DNA of 64,000 nucleotides from Guadua angustifolia (Eukaryota > Streptophyta > Magnoliopsida > Poales > Poaceae): assembly GCA_036346375.1 (NCBI GenBank), contig CM070500.1, positions 70,436,525 through 70,500,524 on the forward strand, written 5' to 3'. Below, in pieces: positions 1 through 10,949 of this stretch. A program made the position numbers and the translations under genes. The notes under the pieces were generated by a model. That model was not told the origin of the DNA and ran no database searches. It worked only from the letters and a program-made list of their open reading frames with translations. How positions within the stretch are numbered: position 1 is the stretch's first letter; each line of letters opens with the position of its first letter.

Positions 1-925
1 AAGAACATTGTAAGAAAGATTTAATCTCAAGAACTAAATTATGAGACAATAGAAATCACCTATGTTTTACCAAGATTGACAAGATCCTCCTCTGGGCAAG
101 GTTCACTTGCATGCAAATCAACAATTATACTATGAATTGCTATTAAGTTAAGATCGCTCTCACCTTATAGATCAATACTATTTTTCTTACTAGTTCACTA
201 TCAGGTGATAAGGCTAATCTAATTGTAGTAAGCTCTGTACTATTTTATATAGATCGGTTGACTAAATTCAAACACCATGCTTCAATCTAGCAACTAACTA
301 GTTGATGATACCATCAACTAAATAACATATATAATATCAAATAGACTGGTTAAAGCAATATAATACCCTAAGCATCATAGCTAATACTAGTGTCGATTGC
401 ATTGCAAGATCCTCTAAACCTAAGGGAAGAACATGATCTACCCCCTTTTGGTTTAGGCAACAACACGAAGGAGTAGTAGGGCAAAGATGAAGTAGTCGTG
501 GACATGACGTAAATCCTTGTGAATTGAATGTCGGCAGGGGTTGGTGCTGCTCATCGCCAAGGTGGCATCAGCCATTACCAAGGCAATGTAGGTCAGCGCT
601 AGGGCAACATAGCTCATCTCTTTCTCGATAAGTTATAATTATCCCCTTGCTTGGTGAAATCCTAATCTATCAATTTCTTCAACTTCACGGTGTCTAAACT
701 TGATATTCCTAGGGGTTCTCTTTTGCATGGGATTTTGGCATGCTTATATAGGCTCAGGATAGAGGTGTACTCAACTTGTGCAATAAGAAACAAGGAGGCC
801 AAAGGCGACGTGCTTCAAAACATTCCCAAAAGTGGCCAACGCTCTCAAACATTCCCAAAAGTGGCCAGGCTTCTAAAAAATCAAAAGAGTTTTGGGGGTT
901 TGGGCGTCGGGTTGCGCCCAACCCT
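1..925. other. Left flank, no gene recognised
   Basis: AT-rich sequence to about 480, then mixed composition. I find no long open frame with a recognisable product, no LTR pair and no convincing splice structure. The stretch 480-660 has GC-richer sequence that could be a remnant of a larger repeat, but no ends are visible. Confidence 0.5.
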
Positions 926-944
926 CACTACTACAAAACAACAC

Positions 945-1310
945 ATAGGTGACGCCCTATTTGTGGCGGTTCTTTTGGAACCGTCACAAATACATGTATC
1001 AGTGGCGGGTCTATATGGAAATTGGCAGGAGAATACATTATCTGTGGCGATTTTTATTTGAAACCACCACTGATAACGCTCGGACTATTTGTGGCGGTTC
1101 CAGCCAAAAACCACCACAGATAACTCATTTATCTGTGGCAGTTTGTTTTTTAAACCGCCACTGATAAGGTTGGAACTATTTGTGGCAGTTTTTCATTGGA
1201 ACCGTCACAGATAATAAATTATCTGTGGCGGTTTGTTTTTAGAACCGCCACTGATATAATTATCTGTGGCGGTTTTAATTTAAAACCGCCACAAATAATT
1301 ATTCCTATAA
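945..1310. repeat. CACTA left subterminal repeat array
   Basis: Repeated short units containing TATCTGTGGCGGTT or its complement AACCGCCACTGATA alternate in both orientations, so neighbouring units can pair into hairpins. Units are spaced about 30-60 bp apart and have diverged by single substitutions (for example CCGTCAC for CCGCCAC). Confidence 0.8.
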
Positions 1311-1650
1311 ATACAACCTGTCACCAGTCGCTGGTCATCTTCCTCCCCGAGAAGAAAAGATAGCTCTTTGATTTCAGATTTCGTTTGGCCAAAATATTGT
1401 GCTTCTACTTCCTAGAATTGTTCCAAGGTGTGTAAATTGTGTCTCCTCCCTTCATTTGTAATGTGAAATTGCAATGTAAGGTTTATTCCTAGCTTAATTA
1501 AGGTTTAGATGCAAGGTTCATATTTAGTTTGTTTTTTATTTACTTAGCAATTTGTAGATGATGAATTTATTACCTTGCTCTATTAGATTAAGTTGTCTAC
1601 CTTACTTAGATGGTGAACTTTTGGACAAACATATATGAAATTTATTTAAT

Positions 1651-2100
1651 TAATTAAGATTATTGTATATGAATGAAAAATACATTTTAGTTAATATGAT
1701 ATATGGGTGATCATGAAGTTGCCTTGCATTTTGAGATGAGGAATTTGTTATGTTGCTCTTTCGGAGGATATATTTAAGTTTGGCTAGGTACGAATATATA
1801 TAGAAATTACAGCATATAAAATTTCTTTTGTTAGTTACCATTTATTTTTTTCGTTAGCGCGTGCATATACATATTGCTCAATTAGTGGCTATTTTTAGTG
1901 AATTTGTATGAAGCTTATATCAAATTTATGTAATTAAGATTGTTGGATATGAATGTTAAATAAATTTTAGTTAATATGGTAGATGGGTGATCATGAAATT
2001 GCCTTACATTTTGAGATGAGGAATTTATTATGTTGATCTTCCGAAGGATATATATAATTTTTTGTTACGTATGAGTATATATTAAAATTAATTAATTAAG
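1651..2100. repeat. Imperfect direct duplication, 280-bp period
   Basis: The block starting TAATTAAGAT at 1651 recurs at 1931. Both copies share the string GGGTGATCATGAA and then TTTTGAGATGAGGAATTT. The copies differ by scattered substitutions and small indels. It lies in the AT-rich 5' part of the CACTA element and has no coding potential. Confidence 0.7.
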
Positions 2101-2221
2101 TTTGCAATATTTACTTAGCATTAATGTTGTCCCGTTAGTGGATATTGTTGAATATTGGAATAACAATTTATTTAATTCAGATTTTTGGATATTAATAATT
2201 TCTTAAATTAATTAACTTTAG

Positions 2222-2476
2222 ATGGATCGGAAATGGATGTACGATGCGAACTGTTGCAGCCAAGAATATATCGACGGTGTATCTGTTTTTCTAAGGGCCG
2301 CCGAGGAGAACAGCTTGCAAAAGAAGACGGAGTACATACACTATCCATGCATTGATTGCAAGAATGAGAAGATGTTTTCGAACAAAAACCATATCCATTT
2401 GCACTTGATCCGGAGGGGTTTTGTACCTAGCTCTACAAGTTGGACAAGGCACGGTGAAGAGGAGATCAAACTTTAA
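2222..2476 (+). pseudogene. CACTA transposase-associated domain fragment
   Basis: An 84-residue open frame begins MDRKWMY at the expected N-terminus of the plant transposase-associated domain (Pfam Transpos_assoc family, recalled). Family hallmarks are visible: the MDRxWMY start, a C-x2-C zinc-like pair (CIDCKN), a H-x-H-L segment about 20 residues later, and a closing WTRHGE motif. In intact CACTA elements this domain precedes a large transposase. Here a stop follows at 2474-2476, and an acidic continuation is open in another frame (2510-2701) before it too ends. The transposase core is missing. It is a remnant supporting the CACTA assignment, not a functional gene. Confidence 0.75.
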
Positions 2477-2777
2477 CGTGATAACGTCGACGACGACGGA
2501 GCCAACAATGTGGCAGCTGACATTAGTTATGGATCCGATGAGGATAAGTTGGTCGTCGATGACGACAATAATCAGGCTCAAATGTTGCGCGATGCAGAAG
2601 AGAACTACACTAGTTCATTCGATTTTTGCAGTGTCACAAGCAGTTGCAAGGAACAAATTTATGTGGGTACTTCGTGTGCCAGTACATGCGTGAAATCTTA
2701 GGTTGCACAATAAAAGACAATGACGTAGAGGTCAATCATGCTGACATGACATATTGATTCGCACCACTCAATTTCTA

Positions 2778-3142
2778 GAATTATTTTTTTTAATAATACA
2801 TTTTTTATTCAAAATTTCAAAAATATACCACGGAAAAAAACAATTACAGAAATATACCCTGTCGCCCGTTGGTTTGGCGACATTTTAATGTCGCCCAACC
2901 AACGGGCGACAGGAGGCTACGTCGCACGATCAACGGCGCTAAAAATGCCACGTCTCCGCACTGATCTGCGGAATAGCCTCCTATCGCCCTTTGGTTTGGC
3001 GGCAGAGGCTGTCGCCAAACCAGCAGGCGATAGGACCCTGTCGCCAAACCAACAAGCATGGGGTATATTTCTGTAATTGTTTTTTTCCGTGGTATATTTT
3101 TGAAATTTTGAATAAAAAATGTATTATTTTTAAAAAAAATTC
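2778..3142. mobile_element. Mutator-like MITE with 9-bp TSD
   Basis: A 365-bp element lies between perfect 9-bp direct repeats CAATTTCTA (2769-2777 and 3143-3151), the duplication length made by Mutator-like transposases. Its terminal inverted repeats are about 85 bp: left GAATTATTTTTTTTAATAAT, right complement GAATTTTTTTTAAAAATAAT, followed by a shared stretch through ATACCACGGAAAAAAACAAT. The interior contains internally palindromic GTCGCC(C/A)... units pairing with GGCGAC. It has no coding capacity. It inserted after the CACTA element acquired its transposase fragment. Confidence 0.9.
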
Positions 3143-3185
3143 CAATTTCTATATACTCTCTTAATTTTGTTTTTCATACTTATAG

Positions 3186-3371
3186 CGCCTCAAGTTGTCT
3201 ACGGTAGGACTGCTTCCTTCTAAAATCCAAGCCATTCAGGGCCAGCTCGCCTACTTCATCATGAAGGAAATAATCAACAAAAACGGCGAGTTTTATGACG
3301 AAGATAACAACGATCCAGTCATCCATACTCTTGTCTCACATCACATGTCTCCAACCTCCAAAGACCCGTAG
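3186..3371 (+). pseudogene. Possible terminal exon, unidentified
   Basis: A 61-codon open segment follows a plausible 3' splice site (a T-rich tract ending TTATAG at 3180-3185) and ends with TAG at 3369-3371. It reads as an ordinary soluble protein tail (RLKLSTVGLLPSKI... to ...SPTSKDP). I do not recognise it. It may be a C-terminal exon of a CACTA-encoded protein or another captured fragment. Confidence 0.3.
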
Positions 3372-3663
3372 GCTTCTAGTTTAGAAAACTAGTTTAGGCT
3401 TTTGTTACTTCAATTTTGTTTCATTACAAAGTGTAAATAACTCTTTGTTCCTTTGAAATGGGAACCCCTTCTTTTGTCAATGCCACTTCTTTTGTCAGTG
3501 GTTGTGCTAGTGTAGCATGTACTTTTGTCTTCTTCAGGAACACACACACATGCGAGTGACACTTCTAAATATTTCATGTGTTTGCCTTACATGGTTATTT
3601 TTTCATATGAAGTTATTTCATGTGTTTGTAATAGTTTGATAAACTAACCAAATGAAAAAATTA

Positions 3664-3690
3664 CTTGGTTAGTTTGATAAACTAACCAAG
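3664..3690. repeat. Perfect 12-bp-arm hairpin
   Basis: CTTGGTTAGTTT and AAACTAACCAAG flank a 3-nt GAT loop. A partial copy of the right arm lies just upstream at about 3633-3650. Confidence 0.8.
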
Positions 3691-3855
3691 TGAACAATGT
3701 TGATTGCTGCCATATAGCTTGCGGAGTTCAATGTCGATTACGTGTTTTGCGAACATTTCACAAAACAGATAACTGTCGGCATGAGCCACTTGAGATGATA
3801 AATTTCCTTGTTTGCTTTAGATTAAATCTTGTTATTTCCTTTTTCTGATATTCAG

Positions 3856-4556
3856 GAAGCTCGCAGTAAATTTTATGTGGAAACAGAACCAGCTAATGCA
3901 ATTGAGATTGAGCCAGTGAATGGATTTCTAAACTCAAACGGGCAGGCATCACTCAAGTTCAAAAGAACATCTTCATTGTCATCAATGGGAAGGATCTACT
4001 GCAAGGTAGTGATATGTTGAATCTTGAAGCAACAATTTTGCTTAACTTGTTGGATATTTCATAGTAAGCTTCACACTGACCTTTTCAAGTCAATGACGAA
4101 CCACATGATATTTTCTTTTCTATGAAAATAGTCCAGTATAGAACAACCTATACATACAATCATCTATGTGGATACCTCACTAAATTAGGACGCAAGAAAA
4201 TAAACCATTATGCATTATTGGTATCCTTAGATTTCTTGGGAAGTGATGCTTATTGTTAGTTAACAAAAGTATTCTGGTATTGCACTTCTGTCATGGGTTG
4301 TACTTTTGTGCAAGCTGATAACTGAACTAAAGGAACTATTCTTTTCTAGATTATATTGTCGAGTATGTTGTGTCCTAATTTGTAGGTTTACTACTGCAAA
4401 GAAGATGAAGTTTGTCTTTACTAATCTGTTGCTTTTAATGTCAAATTCGGAGAAGAGGCAGTACCCAGTCCAGCGCAAACTACTCTATCCTATTATGTGG
4501 TACCAAAAGACACTTCAACTAGTGCACAATTAATAGCTGCTAGAAAGAACGCCAAG
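3856..4556 (+). pseudogene. Captured exons of a SOQ1-like (HAD/Trx/NHL) gene
   Basis: Two exons in order, with intron retained. Exon A, 3856-4005, follows ATATTCAG and ends before GTAGTG: 50 codons, phase 0 (EARSKFYVET ... GRIYCK). Exon B, 4386-4556, follows TTTGTAG and ends before GTATAG: 57 codons starting VYYCKEDEVCLY and then a TAG/TAA-type stop where a Gln is expected. The YYCKEDEVCLY segment resembles the C-terminal DsbD-like part of plant SOQ1, a thylakoid protein with HAD, thioredoxin-like and NHL domains that controls photoprotective quenching. That match is from memory of the family, not a search. The fragment is truncated, carries a nonsense codon and lies inside a CACTA element, so it is best read as a transduplicated piece of a host gene. 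Confidence 0.55.
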
Positions 4557-4564
4557 GTATAGTT

Positions 4565-4735
4565 AGATTTAGGGTGATTATTTTCTGTATACTATTGTCT
4601 GTGATTATTTTCTTCGGTAGAGATACATGTACCTTGGCCTGTGATTATTTTCTTCGGTACAGATACATAGTTAGATTATTTTCTGTATACTATTGTCTGT
4701 GATTATTTTCTGTACACTATTTTCATTATGCTCAG
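4565..4735. repeat. Local repeats of TGTGATTATTTTCT
   Basis: The string CTGTGATTATTTTCT(T/G) occurs four times in about 170 bp with interspersed GTATACTATTGTCTG and CGGTA(G/C)AGATACAT duplicates, which looks like replication slippage or repeated short duplications. Confidence 0.7.
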
Positions 4736-4794
4736 AGAGCATGGCTAGCGATGCCTGAGTCTAGCCACAAATGCCAGTTTTTTATTTTCGTGTG

Positions 4795-5250
4795 TGGGAT
4801 TATCAGTGGCGGTTTTTGGCAAAAATCACTACTGATATACTATCAGTGACGGTTCTAGTAAAAAACCGCTATTGATACTAGGCCTATTAGTGGCGGTTTT
4901 AGATACAACCACCACTGATAGTTGTATCAGTGGCGGTTCTAGCCAAAAATCGCCACTGATAGTCCTAGTATGAGTGGCAGTTTTTTGCTAGAACCGCTAC
5001 TGATATTCGGGTATGAGTGGCGGTTCGAGCAAAAAACCTCCACTGATACTTGGACTATTAGTGGCGGTTTTTGGCTCGAACCGCCACTGATACCCGAATA
5101 TCAGTGGCGGTTCTAGTAAAAAAACCACCACAGATAATGTTATCTGTGGTGGTTCTAGAACCGCCACTGATAATTCTCGATTATCAGTGGCACTAAATCT
5201 GTGGCGGTTCAAAAACCGCCACTGATGGCAGTTATGAACCGTCACAGATG
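4795..5250. repeat. CACTA right subterminal repeat array
   Basis: At least ten alternating units of TATCAGTGGCGGTT and AACCGCCACTGATA-like sequence, each pair forming a short imperfect hairpin. It mirrors the left array at 945-1310 and marks the right subterminal part of the CACTA element. Confidence 0.85.
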
Positions 5251-5271
5251 ACCTTTTTCAAGGTAATGCCT

Positions 5272-5916
5272 GCTAGGTCTTTGACAATTCTAGACTTCAT
5301 AAATTTTGCTTTGGACCTTCGATTTGGGTAAATTATATTTGTGTTTTGATTGGCTTGACGAGATGGATGTCACGGTGGCCTCCATTTTTTTTATGAAGTT
5401 CAATTTTGGAGATTTTCCAAAGGAAGCTCTTTATCTGCTATTTTAGCCAAATTTGTGAAACAGATGAAACACAACATATCTTCATATTCCGTTAGCTAGG
5501 GTTATTTGCCAAGTGGAATAATTTTTCATAAATACCAAGGTAATTGATAACAATATAGGGCGGGCAAAGCATAAAAACGAGTGCCAACACGCAACATGGA
5601 GGGCAGCCACGGAGTCGATGGTAGCACCAGCGGCTATGGTGGGAAGCAGTCCGCTGGGCATGGCGGGGGAGGTAAGGGAGGCACGTAAAGTTATCGGTCG
5701 TGGGGAAGATGAAGATGCCTTTGAGATGCCGGTATTGGTGATACGAGGGGTTGTGCAGTAAGAGGAGACAAGGAGTTGCACGATAAGGCTATTCTCATAG
5801 CTAGTCGTACTCTTATTCTCATAGCTAGAGTAGTACTAGTACACCAGAGTTATAATCCAGTTTAGTGATACAACTATGTGCCAAACCCGAATAATGTCTC
5901 TTAAAAAGAAACCCAA
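5272..5916. other. Intergenic, no gene recognised
   Basis: Between the CACTA right flank and the next LTR. The segment 5560-5790 is GC-richer and has an open frame on the minus strand, but I see no motif, splice pattern or family resemblance that would support a gene. Confidence 0.4.
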
Positions 5917-5921
5917 ATACA

Positions 5922-8095
5922 TGTTGGAGATATGCTTTAGAGGCAATCATAGAGATGATTATATTTTCTTATATTTATGATTTATTATCTTGTTCCTTAA
6001 ATAATGTCATTATTATTTATTTGCAAGTATGTGATTTGTTTGTGAGACTCTATATATGATCTTGTGATGATTATTCTAAAAGTAATTCTTAGTCGATAAA
6101 CCTATGAGGACAAGTATAAATAAACTAGCATATGTATTGTTGATGACCATGTTTCACAGGTCATGAATATGGAGATATCAATCCAATAATTTGGGCACAT
6201 GTTAGAGAATATGGAGTTAGATCGACATACCTTGAGACACTACAAGAGTGTTGTATTCTTCTTTGTTATCAGTTGGTCTCATATGCAATGTGTATGCTAT
6301 ATCCTTAGGCCTAAGGTTGACACATGTACTCGAGATATGTAATGACTTACTTAGGGGTTTCTAAATACTATTCCGTAACTGAATAGTTATAAAGGTGGCT
6401 TTCAGATTTGTTATGAAACATGCTGCGAGGCATAATTGATTAAGATGGGATTTGCCCCTCCATACAATGGGAGAGATATGTCTAATCCTCTCGAGTGGTC
6501 GGATTCTGGAAATACATGGGCATGCTACTCGTGGTTAAAGAGTTAACCGTAGTCGGGGATTTCGAGTCACGTAATCGAAAAAGAGTGATCGAGCTATCTA
6601 AATAAGGATGGCACATACTCGCCTTGAGTTTGACCGATATCATGAGGCAAAGGAAAGTGCATATAACTAAGCATTGTTAGGATTTTATCCGATGTGATCT
6701 TTACATATACTCAGGAGTCAGTACGTCCTGGTAAGGACCGCTACCAATTAATGGTTAAGTAAGAATACTCGAGTCATGTTCATGTATACATGAACAAATA
6801 GGGTTGCACGATTAAAGGGTTGGACTTAATTCTAATAGAGATCCGAATTCTGATGAGTTTTGAGTTTCTAATGGGCCTTTAATGCAGAGACCCTTTTAGG
6901 GTTAAGAGACACCATAGAAATTGAATTCCCAAAACCCTAGCCGCCACACCTCCTTTGCCCAAAACTGCCAAGCCAGCGCTAGCACTCCAACACTTGGCAT
7001 CCCTACCCCATACATACGGATACCTTGGAGGCATTGCTGCAAAGCTTCAACGCTAGTGTCAAGGATTGGAAAAATTACCATTAAGACCATCATGCCCCGA
7101 CAGCCCTCCTTCGGCCGACCATGCTTCCCTTTGATGTTGCCCCCAAGGAAGGTCCTCAGACAGACCGGCTACTGGTTCCGCCCCGACCATATTCGCATGT
7201 CCGCCCGCGAGCATGCAGCTTAGCTCTCCGAGCGTGGTTGCTCGGGCTGGCGGCAAAGGTCGGCCACGACCAAGGAAGAACCCCGAGCATGCCCCGAAGG
7301 TCATGCTCGGGCTGCAAAGGCGACGTGGCGGCAGCTGCGTTAGCCGTTACGCCACGATTCGGGCCCATCACATCCATGACGCTGCGTGGCGAAAATCAAG
7401 AGGTAGTCGCTGCCACGCATGGACACGTAAGGGCGTGACATTCGAATGTGGCCGTTTTAAATCGCATATAAATACCTCTTCAGTACATAGCAAGCAGGAC
7501 ACGCACGCAAGGAGAGGCGCGCGCCGGGAGGAGCCAACGTAGAAATAAAAAGCACATATAGGCATTGTAATAGCAACACCCTTTGTAAGAGAGCATAGGA
7601 AAGGTACGCCCTGCCAGACCCTTGTAAGCATCAGGATAATAAGCGAAGAAGCACTGGACATAGGACTGTTATCTCGATCGTGAGAGGCCCGAACCAGTAT
7701 AAAACCCCCTTGTCGATTGCTCTTTTGCATGCTCAACCTCCTCCTACGGTATTCTTCGGACGCTAACCCTTCACGTAAAAAGGGGGCCCGATTGATCCCT
7801 CAATCAACAAGTAAACTCGTGAGGGGCTCGTTCCCCAAACACCGACAGCTAGGATGATCCAAAACCTGTGACGATGACAAGGACAATCCAGAACCTATGA
7901 TGGTCACGTGGAGCTATTGGAAGAGACGCGAGGCTAGTACGACTACAACTACATCAATGCGCTACATTAACTCTACTTCCGCTACTGGTCTGTGAATCTA
8001 ATGGTAATTTCGTAATCTATAACTTATAGTGGTTCCTTGGTTACACGGTAGAAAATTTTAATTTTATGCTAGAGTAGCCTACCTGTTCCCCTTCA
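5922..8095 (+). mobile_element. Copia-type (BARE/Angela-like) solo LTR, interrupted
   Basis: It begins TGTTGGAGATATGC...AGAGGCAAT, close to the start I recall for BARE/Angela LTRs, and ends ...CCCCTTCA. Flanking 5-mers are ATACA (5917-5921) and ATACG (8096-8100), a target duplication with one mismatch. It is split at 7057-7852 by another solo LTR plus its target duplication; the resumed segment (7853-8095) gives a joined LTR of about 1.38 kb. There is no internal region or second LTR, so it is a solo LTR left by intra-element recombination. Orientation is inferred from the family start. Confidence 0.7.
7057..7847 (+). mobile_element. Gypsy-type solo LTR, nested
   Basis: A 791-bp sequence starting TGTCAAGG and ending ACCGACA, with a perfect 5-bp target duplication GCTAG on both sides (7052-7056 and 7848-7852). 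Inside are the features of a Tat-like gypsy LTR: a GC-rich 5' half, an ATATAAATA box near 7468, and GAACCAGTATAAAACCC about 150 bp before the end, closely matching the 3' part of the gypsy LTRs at 13,306 and 23,845. No internal domain remains. Confidence 0.85.
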
Positions 8096-8100
8096 ATACG

Positions 8101-10740
8101 TGGGGTTTCCGTCATCTCTTAGGTCTTGTTTGGAAAACCCAAAATCTCGACCTATCCATGTGGATCGGAATTTGGGCTTTCCAAGCAAAGCCTCGAGGAG
8201 AAAGAATGAGAAAGAAAAGAAGAAGAAGAAGAAGACATGCAGCGCAACACGCAGCTAGTGACCTTAAGCGGAACGCACTAGCAGTTTAGGATATTGGTGG
8301 GGCCGAAAAAGAGCCAATCGGCCTCAACACATGCAAACGTTGGGTTCAAGTCAGGTTTGTGGCGTGCTAGCTGATTTGATCCTGCAATTGGCAAGGTAGA
8401 TCGATATAAGTGCTCATAGCCGATTTGGTGATACAATCGGCAAGATAGATCTAAACAGTTATTACAGCCGATTAGACAATAGGTAAAGATATGTTTTTCT
8501 TGAAAAAGGCGATGCGTAAAAGACCAGTATAAAAATAAACCTGAGATAATTGCCGTAAATCGAAGATGATCAAAATCGACGATGTACAATAAGTTTAAAA
8601 AACTACTCCTAGTCAATAGATAGTAAATAAAAGTGTATACAAGTTGTTTGATTGTTGGATGGTTGTTTTTAAGTATATACAAGTTGTTTGATTGTTGGAT
8701 GATTGTTTTTCCTCGGCTCGCTTCTTCCCCTTTTATAGCACATAGACAGATCATGTCTTTCTCCGACTTAAAAAATCTACTAACATTCTGTCTTTTAAAG
8801 ATAGATTCTATTTTGAACCGATATTAATAAAAAATATCCAATTTTACCTTTGATTTAATAAATCGGTTATATCTTTTAAAATTCTGGCGCTAAAAGATAT
8901 GCAGTCAAGTTCTACGCATATATATATGGAAGTCCGGCCCGTAACAGTCATCGAGATGGTAGCCATGCAAGTACCACCCCGAGCCGAGCACCCTGTTAAT
9001 TTCCATCCTACCCTAAGTAAGGAGCACGCGTGCCGCGTGGCGTGTACGATACATCGGTACATGTTGCTACGCACGCCCCCCGGCCCCCGCGTGCAGAGAG
9101 ACAAAGAGCCAGTGCAGGCCGGAGAGGCAGCGCAGCGGCACGTCTGGCGGTGCTTTTGGTCGGGCCCGAAAGCTACTAGCCGCGGTGCGTTTGGTGGGAC
9201 GCGGAGCGGACGGAACGGCGGTCTGGATGCTGCGGACGCGCGCGAGTTCGGCCGCGCGGACGGACTGGAAGTGCGGAACGCGCGCGGGCCAAGCCAGAGC
9301 TGGGAAAGTGGAAACGGCGAAGCAGGCGGGTGCCCTGCGTGATATTGGGGCCTACGCACGGTTCTCCTAGTGAGCGGCCCATGGACGCATGCCCCTCTTG
9401 CTGTACCTCATCGTTAAGAAGAGCTGACTCATGGTTTTGGTCCAATCTGGAAAGACTTATCGTTGCCACCAGAAAAATTCATGACAGTAGCGTCGTATTC
9501 TTACAAAGGATGTTCTCTAGCAACGTATGTGACATATCAACCGATTTTTTTTTAGTAAACCGACAAAGTCGATGATAAGTAAATCTAAATAAAAGTCGAT
9601 CATATATAAAATGTCGATATGAAGAAATAACAAACAAGAATGAAATACCGAAACAAAGGGATAGGTGTAACTTACATATTGACCAATACGTCGATTTGAA
9701 GCATTATTGTTCAAAGTCGAATTACGAATGTAAGATTCTACAAGGCACAACCTACTCTTAAGGCATAGGAAAAGTATATATGCAAAAAAGTAGTAAAGGT
9801 TAGCATGTGATGCGCGTTTGTTCGTACGGTACAGTGTTTTTATAGCCTTAAACAGCTGATTCAATCTTGGATTGTGCCTCAAGTCTTCTTTTCATGTTGG
9901 CTCACCCTTTCCTTGGATAGAATCACTGTCCGTCTTCAAATCTTATCGGTTTCAATCTCTTGTTGATGATTTCCTTCTTTGCATCTACTTTTTCTTAATC
10001 GGCATCTTCTTGAGATTTCTTAGCATGGCCTATACTTGATTCTAATTTCTAGCAAATATTATTTTTTTATAATTACATTAAATACTATAAATACTTTTAA
10101 TGACTATTTTACCTGCCAGAATCTGATGTCAGCGCTGCATGGATGGTTGCAAACTTGCAATGCTGCATGAGTGACTTCACTGTCCTGCTAATTTCGATTA
10201 GATGTATACTGGTACTGAAAATGATTAATCTGATACGCCGGCGGTCGCAAAAACGTAAGGAGCTCAACAACCAGTAGTGCAACTAGAAAAATTTTGATGA
10301 GATATACACTTCACACGTATAACTCTATAGTCTTATATAATGATTTCGTACTATCATAAATTTAATATATATATTTGAAATTTGCTAAAAGTATAATACA
10401 AATAGTTCTAAGGTCTTAAAAATCCCACACTACTAAAATCAAAACCAATTCAATCAACAAATTTAGCCTATTGAAAAAATGAAATTTTGGTGATCTTCAA
10501 AATTTTGAAGGTTCCAGGGCATTACCTGGCACACCTAGTTCCACCTATGTCAATAACAGGACGTGTAGCACCCACCAAACAAACATCGGCCTGCACATCA
10601 ACATCGACCACAGCGAGAAGCAGCTGTTGAACAATCGCAGAAAATCCCAGTGAAATATAATTTCATTTTCGTCGTCTTCTTTTGTCTATAAAAACTATAC
10701 AGAACATAAAGCCAGGTAGGGATGTGGAATCGTCCGATTT
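8101..10740. other. Intergenic repeats, no gene recognised
   Basis: AT-rich sequence with a GC-rich island at about 8930-9370. The island is open in several frames on both strands, as GC-rich DNA tends to be, and none of the translations looks like a protein family. The flanks on both sides repeat variants of CCGATT/AATCGGC. They may belong to an unrecognised repeat. Confidence 0.4.
8633..8710. repeat. 40-bp tandem duplication
   Basis: Two adjacent copies of a 40-bp unit containing TACAAGTTGTTTGATTGTTG (copies start at 8633 and 8673) differing at about three positions. Confidence 0.85.
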
Positions 10741-10949
10741 TGGTTTTGTTTGGAGCGCCTAGCTTTTTTGAAGAGCGATTTTCATTAGTATTTTAGGTTG
10801 AAAGTAGCTGTAGTTTTTTTAATAAGAAGCTGTTTGGTAAACAGCTAATTTTTCCCAAAAATAAGATATAAAAGTAGGCCTTATCTAGCTTTCAACTTTT
10901 AGATTTAGGTAGTTATATACGGTTTCTAGCTTATACAAAAAACCACTTA

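Larger units (their letters stand above)
926..5268 (+). mobile_element. Degenerate CACTA (En/Spm-type) DNA transposon
   Basis: The left end at 926 is CACTACTACAAAA, the canonical CACTA terminus in grasses, preceded by CCT (923-925). Both subterminal regions (945-1310 and 4795-5250) are packed with inverted GTGGCGGTT / AACCGCCAC units, the usual position of transposase-binding repeats. The right terminus is eroded: the sequence ending at 5268 resembles the reverse complement of the left TIR only loosely, but CCT follows it (5269-5271), matching the left 3-bp target duplication. Inside are a transposase-associated fragment, a Mutator-like MITE and host-like exons. The main transposase is absent, so the element is non-autonomous. 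The left end is secure; the exact right end is inference. Confidence 0.7.

Noticed and set aside
690..1164. Open frames over the CACTA left end
   Set aside because: They run through inverted GTGGCGGTT repeats and have no protein-like composition.
7090..7100. TGCCCCGACAG as start of the nested gypsy LTR
   Set aside because: No matching target duplication; starting at 7,057 gives a perfect GCTAG duplication.
8899..9370. Long overlapping open frames on both strands in a GC-rich island
   Set aside because: GC-rich DNA lacks stop codons by chance; no motif, splice site or family resemblance supports a gene.
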